A model generated the notes under the pieces. That model searched no databases. It was not told where the DNA came from and saw only the letters and a list, made by a program, of their open reading frames with translations. From positions 186,001 through 250,000 of the forward strand of contig NZ_BMVE01000008.1 in NCBI RefSeq assembly GCF_014650555.1: a stretch of DNA of 64,000 nt, read 5' to 3'. Positions 59,265 to 64,000 of this stretch are shown here, piece by piece (the first letter of the stretch is position 1; each line of letters starts with the position of its first letter). This DNA is from Streptomyces goshikiensis (GTDB lineage Bacteria > Actinomycetota > Actinomycetes > Streptomycetales > Streptomycetaceae). The position numbers were made by a program, and so were the translations under genes.

Positions 59265-60257
59265 GAGGGTCTGGAGAAGAACTACGGGGAGGTACACGCC
59301 CTGCGCGGGCTGGATCTCGCGGTCCCGGAGGGCACGGTCTGCGGTCTCCTCGGCCCGAACGGCGCGGGCAAGACCACCGCCGTACGGATCCTCACCACCC
59401 TCACCGGGCCCACCGCCGGCCGCGCCCGCGTGGCCGGCCACGACGTCACCCGCGAGCCCGCCGCCGTACGCCGGGCCATCGGGGTCACCGGCCAGTACGC
59501 CTCCGTGGACGGCGACCTGACCGGCCGGGAGAACCTGCGGCTCTTCGCCCGGCTCGCCGGACTGCGCGGGCGTGCCGGGCGGGCCCGCACCGAGGAACTC
59601 CTGGAGCGCTTCGGGCTGACGGAGGTCGCGGGGCGGGTGACCGCCACCTGGTCGGGCGGGACCCGGCGGCGCCTGGACCTGGCCGCCGGGCTGATCACCC
59701 GCCCCCGGGTGCTGTTCCTCGACGAGCCGACCACCGGCCTCGATCCGGCGGCGCGCGAGCAGATCTGGGCGGCGGTACGGACGCTGGCCGACGAGGGCGC
59801 CACCGTACTGCTCACGACCCAGTACCTGGAGGAGGCCGACCGGCTCGCCGACGACATCGTGGTCATCGACGGGGGCCGGGCGATCGCCACCGGGACCCCG
59901 GCCGGCCTCAAGGCCCGGATCGGCTCCCGCGCCGAGGTCACGGTCGACGCCGCCGAGGCCCTCCCGCGCGCGGCCGCCGTGCTCGACCGGCTCACGGGCG
60001 GGCGGCCCGCGCTGGACGAGGAGCGGCGCACGGTCGGCGTCACCGTCTCCGACGCCGGACTCACCCTGCCCGGCATCGTCCGCGCGCTCGACGCCGCCGG
60101 GGTCCCGGTGACGGACGCGAGCCTGCGGCAGCCCACCCTCGACGAGGTGTTCCTGCGCCTCACCGGAACGGCCCCGGCCACCCCCGTCACACCGACCGCC
60201 CAGGCCGCCCAGGCCACCCAGGCCACCCAGGCCACGCGCAAGGAGCACGCCGCATGA
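59238..60257 (+). CDS. Daunorubicin-resistance-type ABC transporter ATPase
   Basis: A 339-aa cytoplasmic ATPase of the DrrA type. Walker A G-P-N-G-A-G-K-T-T (about 42-50), the signature W-S-G-G-T-R-R-R-L (unusual W in place of L), Walker B V-L-F-L-D-E-P-T-T-G-L-D and the H-loop position T-T-Q-Y-L-E-E-A are present. The H-loop has Q instead of His, as in DrrA. The C-terminus ends in Q-A-T repeats. The ATG at 59238 starts within a low-GC stretch that carries an operator. It overlaps the permease start by 4 bp. Confidence 0.93.
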   Translation: MTTTYAVLSEGLEKNYGEVHALRGLDLAVPEGTVCGLLGPNGAGKTTAVRILTTLTGPTAGRARVAGHDVTREPAAVRRAIGVTGQYASVDGDLTGRENLRLFARLAGLRGRAGRARTEELLERFGLTEVAGRVTATWSGGTRRRLDLAAGLITRPRVLFLDEPTTGLDPAAREQIWAAVRTLADEGATVLLTTQYLEEADRLADDIVVIDGGRAIATGTPAGLKARIGSRAEVTVDAAEALPRAAAVLDRLTGGRPALDEERRTVGVTVSDAGLTLPGIVRALDAAGVPVTDASLRQPTLDEVFLRLTGTAPATPVTPTAQAAQATQATQATRKEHAA

Positions 60258-61042
60258 GCACCCTGCTGTCGGACGGCGGCGCCGTCCTCACCCGTCAGCT
60301 GCAGAAGGCCCGGCACGCCCCGGCGCTGCTGGTCCTCACCCAGACGATGCCGATCACCATGCTGCTGTTCTTCGGCTACGTGTTCGGCTCCGCGCTCGCC
60401 ATGCCGGGCGCGGAGTACCGCGAGTTCCTGGTGCCCGGGCTGCTGGCCGCGACCGCCGCGGGCGGGCTGATGACCGGCATGTTCACCGCCGCGCAGGACG
60501 CGCACCGCGGGGTGACGGACCGGTTCCGGACGCTGCCGATGAGCCGGGCCGCGGTGCCGCTCGGGCAGACCGCGGCCGATCTGCTGACCACGGCGGCCGG
60601 CACCATCCCGCTGATGCTGGTGGGCCTGGCGATGGGCTGGCGCGTCGAGAGCGGGTGGGCGGGGGCGCTCGGCGCCTTCGGCGTACTGCTGCTCTTCCGG
60701 TTCGCGATGGCCTGGGTCGGGACGTACCTGGGCCTGATCAGCGCGAGCGAGGAGGCGGCCGGGCAGCTCGGCAGCGCGACGTTCGTACTGCCGCTCCTGT
60801 CGAGCGCGTACCTCCCGACGGCGGGGATGCCTTCGTGGCTGCGGGCGGTCGCCGAGTGGAACCCGATCAGCGCGGTCGCAACGGCGGTACGGGAGCTCTG
60901 CGGGAACGCGGGCGCCGAGGCGGCGGCGGGCGCGGCCTGGCCGGCGGCGCATCCGGTGGCCGGGTCGGTCGCCTGGTCGCTCGCCCTGCTGCTGGTGTTC
61001 GTCCCGCTGGCCACGCGCCGGTTCGCGCGCGGCCGGGGCTAG
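60254..61042 (+). CDS. ABC transporter permease, DrrB type
   Basis: A 262-aa membrane protein with six transmembrane helices of the ABC-2 export type. The segments E-F-L-V-P-G-L-L-A-A-T-A and F-R-T-L-P-M-S-R-A-A-V-P-L-G are characteristic of DrrB/ABC-2 permeases. Its ATG overlaps the ATPase stop (ATGA), so the pair forms one exporter. Drug or lipid export is likely; the substrate is not known. Confidence 0.93.
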   Translation: MSTLLSDGGAVLTRQLQKARHAPALLVLTQTMPITMLLFFGYVFGSALAMPGAEYREFLVPGLLAATAAGGLMTGMFTAAQDAHRGVTDRFRTLPMSRAAVPLGQTAADLLTTAAGTIPLMLVGLAMGWRVESGWAGALGAFGVLLLFRFAMAWVGTYLGLISASEEAAGQLGSATFVLPLLSSAYLPTAGMPSWLRAVAEWNPISAVATAVRELCGNAGAEAAAGAAWPAAHPVAGSVAWSLALLLVFVPLATRRFARGRG

Positions 61043-61127
61043 CCACGCGAGGAGCCGCGGGCGCGGTGGCGGGTTTCGGGGCCCCGCCTGGTGACAGGGC
61101 GGGGTCCGAGCAGGTAGGGAGGCTGTC

Positions 61128-62339
61128 ATGATCCCTGACACGCACCCCGCAGAGCCGCTGCCCCTCGACGGAGTCACCGTCATCGCCGTCGAACAGGCCG
61201 TATCCGCCCCCTTCGCCACCCGCCAGCTCGCCGACCTCGGCGCCCGGGTCGTCAAGGTCGAGCGCCCCGACGGCGGCGACTTCGCCCGCGCCTACGACAC
61301 CGCCGCGCAGGGCCTCGCCTCGCACTTCGTGTGGTGCAACCGCGGCAAGGAGTCGATCGCCCTCGACCTGAAGGACCCGCGCGGCCTCGCGGTCCTGCAC
61401 GGGCTGCTCGACGGCGCCGACGTGTTCGTGCAGAACCTCGCGCAGGGCGCCGCCACCCGCCTCGGGCTGGACTCGGCGGCGCTGTGCGCCCGTTACCCGA
61501 GGCTGGTCGCCGTGGACATCTCCGGGTACGGAGCCGAGGGCCCGTACGCCCACAAGCGCGCCTACGACATGCTCGTGCAGTGCGAGGCGGGGCTGGTCTC
61601 GGTGACCGGCACCCCGGAGCAGCCCGTCAAGGCGGGGATCCCGGCCGCCGATATCGCGGCGGCCATGTACGCCTTCTCGGGGGTGCTCGCCGCCCTGCTG
61701 CGCCGCGGGGTCACCGGGCGCGGCGGCCGCGTGGAGGTGTCGATGCTGGACGCGCTCGCCGAGTGGATGGGGCACCCGCTGCACCACACGATGCACGGCG
61801 GGGAGCAGCCCGCGCGCACGGGCCTCGCGCACGCCGTCATCGCCCCGTACGACGCCTACCCCACGGCGGACGGGGACCGGGTGCTGCTGTCGGTGCAGAA
61901 CGACCGGGAGTGGCGGCGCCTGGCCGAACAGGTGCTGGAGCGGCCGGAGTTGGCGCTGGATCCGGAGTACGCGACGAACGCGGCGCGCACCCGGGGCCGG
62001 AAGGAGACCGACGCGGTGGTGGCCGGGGCACTGGGCCGGCTGGACGCGGACGAGGCGGTGGCGCGGCTGGAGGCGGCGGGGATCGCCTGCGCACGGCTGA
62101 ACTCGGTGGCCCGGCTGGCGGAGCATCCGCAGCTGGCGGCCCGGGACCGCTGGCGGGAGGTGGGCTCACCGGCCGGACCGCTGCGCGCGCTGCTGCCGCC
62201 GATCGGGCTGCCGGGCGGCGCGGAGCCGGTCATGGGCGCCGTGCCCGCGCTCGGTGAGCACACGGAGGCCCTGCTGCGCGCCCTGGGGATGACGGGCGCG
62301 CAGATCACAGCACTGCGCCGGGACGGTGTGGTCGCCTGA
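61128..62339 (+). CDS. CaiB/BaiF family CoA transferase
   Basis: A 403-aa class III CoA transferase. The N-terminal motif V-I-A-V-E-Q-A-V-S-A-P-F-A-T (about 15-28), R-Q-L-A-D-L-G-A-R-V-V-K-V-E and the catalytic Asp region D-I-S-G-Y-G-A-E-G-P-Y (about 127-137) are visible. It moves CoA from a donor acyl-CoA to a carboxylic acid through an aspartyl intermediate. The donor and acceptor are not deducible. It is 85 bp after the ABC permease, with a good ribosome-binding site, and could be its own unit. Confidence 0.92.
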   Translation: MIPDTHPAEPLPLDGVTVIAVEQAVSAPFATRQLADLGARVVKVERPDGGDFARAYDTAAQGLASHFVWCNRGKESIALDLKDPRGLAVLHGLLDGADVFVQNLAQGAATRLGLDSAALCARYPRLVAVDISGYGAEGPYAHKRAYDMLVQCEAGLVSVTGTPEQPVKAGIPAADIAAAMYAFSGVLAALLRRGVTGRGGRVEVSMLDALAEWMGHPLHHTMHGGEQPARTGLAHAVIAPYDAYPTADGDRVLLSVQNDREWRRLAEQVLERPELALDPEYATNAARTRGRKETDAVVAGALGRLDADEAVARLEAAGIACARLNSVARLAEHPQLAARDRWREVGSPAGPLRALLPPIGLPGGAEPVMGAVPALGEHTEALLRALGMTGAQITALRRDGVVA

Positions 62340-62418
62340 GGCCGGGGATACCCCAGGGTGCGCGAACGAGGGGCCGGGTGCGGGCGTAGCCGGCGAACCG
62401 GCCGCGCTGCGGGGGCAG

Positions 62419-62688
62419 TTACGAGCGGCGGCCGCCGAAGAGCGTGCGCCGCAGCCGGCGCAGCGGCGCGAAGAGCGCGACGCGCGCGCTCCGGCTCCGC
62501 AGCACGTGCGTGTGGTCGCGGGAAGTGAGCTCGCGCATCAGCAGGGTCGCCTCGGCCGCCTCGTGGTGCGGGACGGCGGGGCCGCCCAGCACGGCGAGAT
62601 GGCGGTCGAGGCGCGAGCTGGTCGCGCTGCTGCCGCAGGTGATGGCAGGCACGCGAGGCGGCCTACTGCGCATTGCTATCTGTTCCAT
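62419..62688 (-). CDS. Hypothetical small protein
   Basis: An 89-aa protein starting at ATG 62688 with GGGGAGAG upstream. It contains an Ala/His-rich middle (G-P-A-V-P-H-H-E-A-A-E-A) and ends in a strongly basic segment L-R-R-L-R-R-T-L-F-G-G-R-R-S. No family was recognised and no membrane segment is clear. It is divergent from the Ser/Thr kinase gene, whose promoter must lie in the intervening 260 bp. Confidence 0.55.
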   Translation of the reverse strand: MEQIAMRSRPPRVPAITCGSSATSSRLDRHLAVLGGPAVPHHEAAEATLLMRELTSRDHTHVLRSRSARVALFAPLRRLRRTLFGGRRS

Positions 62689-62949
62689 GTCTCTCCCCAC
62701 CCGTACGAGGGCACCCGGCCCGGGCAGGTTAACCCTATCGTCCCCGCGTCGCGCTCGGGTATCCCGGTGGTGTGAATTACCCCTGCTTATACGGGGAGTT
62801 GACGATTACTCAGTGGAGTCATTCGTCACTCTCCGCACAAATCGGGCCCTCTGGGGACGGGTGCGGCGAACCGTGCCGTCCTGCGGGCCGAAAAGCCCGC
62901 TCTGCGCTAACTTGGAGTGATCGCCCGGTGGCACACATGGGGGTCTCGC

Positions 62950-64000
62950 GTGACGGAAGACATGGCTGGCGGCGGGCGTGTCATCGCCGGCCGGTACCGG
63001 TTGCTGGGCCCGCTGGGCCGCGGCGGCATGGGCATCGTGTGGCGGGCCCGGGACGAGGTCCTGGGCCGGGAGGTCGCCGTCAAGGAGGTCCGCGCGCCCG
63101 CCGGACTGGATCAGGCCGAGGTGACCCGGATGTACCGGCGCCTGGAGCGCGAGGCCTGGGCGGCCGCCCGGGTCTCGCACCGCGGGGTGGTCACGGTGTA
63201 CGACGTGGCCACCGAGGACGGCCGGCCCTGGATCGTGATGGAGCTGGTGCGCGGGCTCTCGCTGGCCGACGTACTGGAGGCCGAGGGGCCGCTCACCCCG
63301 CAGCGCGCCGCGCACTTCGGGGAGCAGGTGCTGGCGGCGCTGCGCTCGGCGCACGAGGCGGGGGTGCTGCACCGGGACGTCAAGCCCGCCAACGTCCTGG
63401 TCGCCAATGACGGCCGGGTGGTGCTCAGCGATTTCGGGATCGCGAGCCTGGAGGGCTCCTCGGCGATCACGATGACCGGCGAGGTGATCGGCTCCCCCGA
63501 ATTCACGGCGCCGGAGCGGGCGTTGGGCCGCGATCCGGGTCCCGAGTCGGACCTGTGGTCGCTGGGGGTGATGCTGTACCAGGCCGTGGAGGGGGTGTCC
63601 CCCTTCCGGCAGGACACCCCGCTGTCCACGCTGCGCGCGGTGGTGGACGAGGAACTGCCGCCGCCGCGCCGCGCCGGGCCGCTGGAGCCCGTACTGGAGG
63701 GGCTGCTGCGCAAGGACCCGGCCGAGCGGCTGTCCGCGGCGGAGGCGTCCCGGATGCTGCGGATCATCGGCGCGGGCGGGGACGTACGGACCCTGGGCGG
63801 GGCGGTGTCCGGTCCGGACTCGCCGACCGCCGTCGCCCGCCACCCGGAGGGCCGGGACCCGTACGGGACGCCGCGCGGCGCGGTCTACGGCGGGCCCACG
63901 GAACCGGTGCCCGCGCCCCCGTTCCCCGCGCCGCCCGCCGCCGGGCCGCGGGGCCAGGGGCGGGCCGGGGTGCTGCTGACCGTCGGGATCGTGGTGCTGC
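62950..64000 (+). CDS. Serine/threonine protein kinase (partial at window end)
   Basis: The first 350 residues of a Hanks-type kinase are present; the gene continues past the window. The glycine-rich loop L-G-R-G-G-M-G (about 22-28), the ATP-binding Lys in V-A-V-K-E-V, H-R-D-V-K-P-A-N-V-L-V, D-F-G-I-A-S and the G-S-P-E-F-T-A-P-E segment are intact. A Pro/Gly-rich linker follows, and a hydrophobic segment (G-V-L-L-T-V-G-I-V-V-L) begins at the end, so it is probably a membrane kinase. It starts at GTG 62950 with GGGGGT upstream. Confidence 0.93.
   Translation, partial: MTEDMAGGGRVIAGRYRLLGPLGRGGMGIVWRARDEVLGREVAVKEVRAPAGLDQAEVTRMYRRLEREAWAAARVSHRGVVTVYDVATEDGRPWIVMELVRGLSLADVLEAEGPLTPQRAAHFGEQVLAALRSAHEAGVLHRDVKPANVLVANDGRVVLSDFGIASLEGSSAITMTGEVIGSPEFTAPERALGRDPGPESDLWSLGVMLYQAVEGVSPFRQDTPLSTLRAVVDEELPPPRRAGPLEPVLEGLLRKDPAERLSAAEASRMLRIIGAGGDVRTLGGAVSGPDSPTAVARHPEGRDPYGTPRGAVYGGPTEPVPAPPFPAPPAAGPRGQGRAGVLLTVGIVVL

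Overview
The window is chromosomal DNA from a high-GC actinomycete, almost certainly a Streptomyces. The evidence is extreme third-position G/C, mycothiol synthesis (MshC), two chaplins, F420-type and SoxR proteins, and many GTG starts with GTGA/ATGA stop-start overlaps. From memory, the order glpK-glpD, PAC2, mshC, SCO1664-like, DUF3090, phosphatase, chaplins, M20 peptidase ... soxR ... hmgA matches the S. coelicolor chromosome from about SCO1660 to SCO1720. It reads as core chromosome; no integrase, transposase or phage gene was seen.

Layout. 1-1.8 kb: end of glycerol kinase and glpD. 1.9-6.6 kb: a PAC2 protein facing an mshC / atypical kinase-like / DUF3090 / histidine phosphatase block. 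6.6-13.2 kb: a CorA transporter, a ferritin-like protein, an F420-type oxidoreductase, an aldo/keto reductase and a RecD2-shaped protein whose ATPase motifs have decayed. 13.2-15.3 kb: small conserved genes, a long sortase-type chaplin with a collagen-like stalk, and ChpH. 15.4-25.1 kb: M20 peptidase, tRNA-Leu(GAG), two amino-acid permeases, and ASCH, FAD, NUDIX and DUF202 proteins. 25.2-26.5 kb: a histidine-rich protein and a metallo-beta-lactamase-fold hydrolase.

26.6-33.8 kb holds a divided acyl-CoA regulon: phosphotransferase plus acyl-CoA dehydrogenase on +, and SDR, acyl-CoA synthetase and TetR on -. The two arms carry the same 16-bp operator-like sequence and flank a secreted subtilisin. 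33.8-38.5 kb: a NamZ-like muramidase, an alpha/beta-hydrolase-like protein, a zinc-knuckle protein, a BKACE homologue that appears to lack metal ligands, and SoxR. 38.6-49.2 kb: three TetR-linked catabolic units (MaoC; acyl-CoA/aldehyde/alcohol dehydrogenases with a citrate-type transporter; a molybdopterin oxidoreductase), each with a visible candidate operator.

49.2-53.7 kb is a translationally coupled operon encoding a beta-helix membrane protein, a cupredoxin-like exported protein and a polytopic membrane protein. 53.8-54.7 kb is a gene-free block of degenerate GC-rich repeats ending in a 40-bp tandem repeat. It lies just before hmgA, which has a clear promoter overlapped by a perfect 9-bp inverted repeat. 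56.2-64 kb: a GntR regulator, a 54-aa protein, an orphan type ISP specificity-like protein, a TetR-controlled DrrAB-type ABC exporter, a CoA transferase, a small protein and the start of a Ser/Thr kinase.
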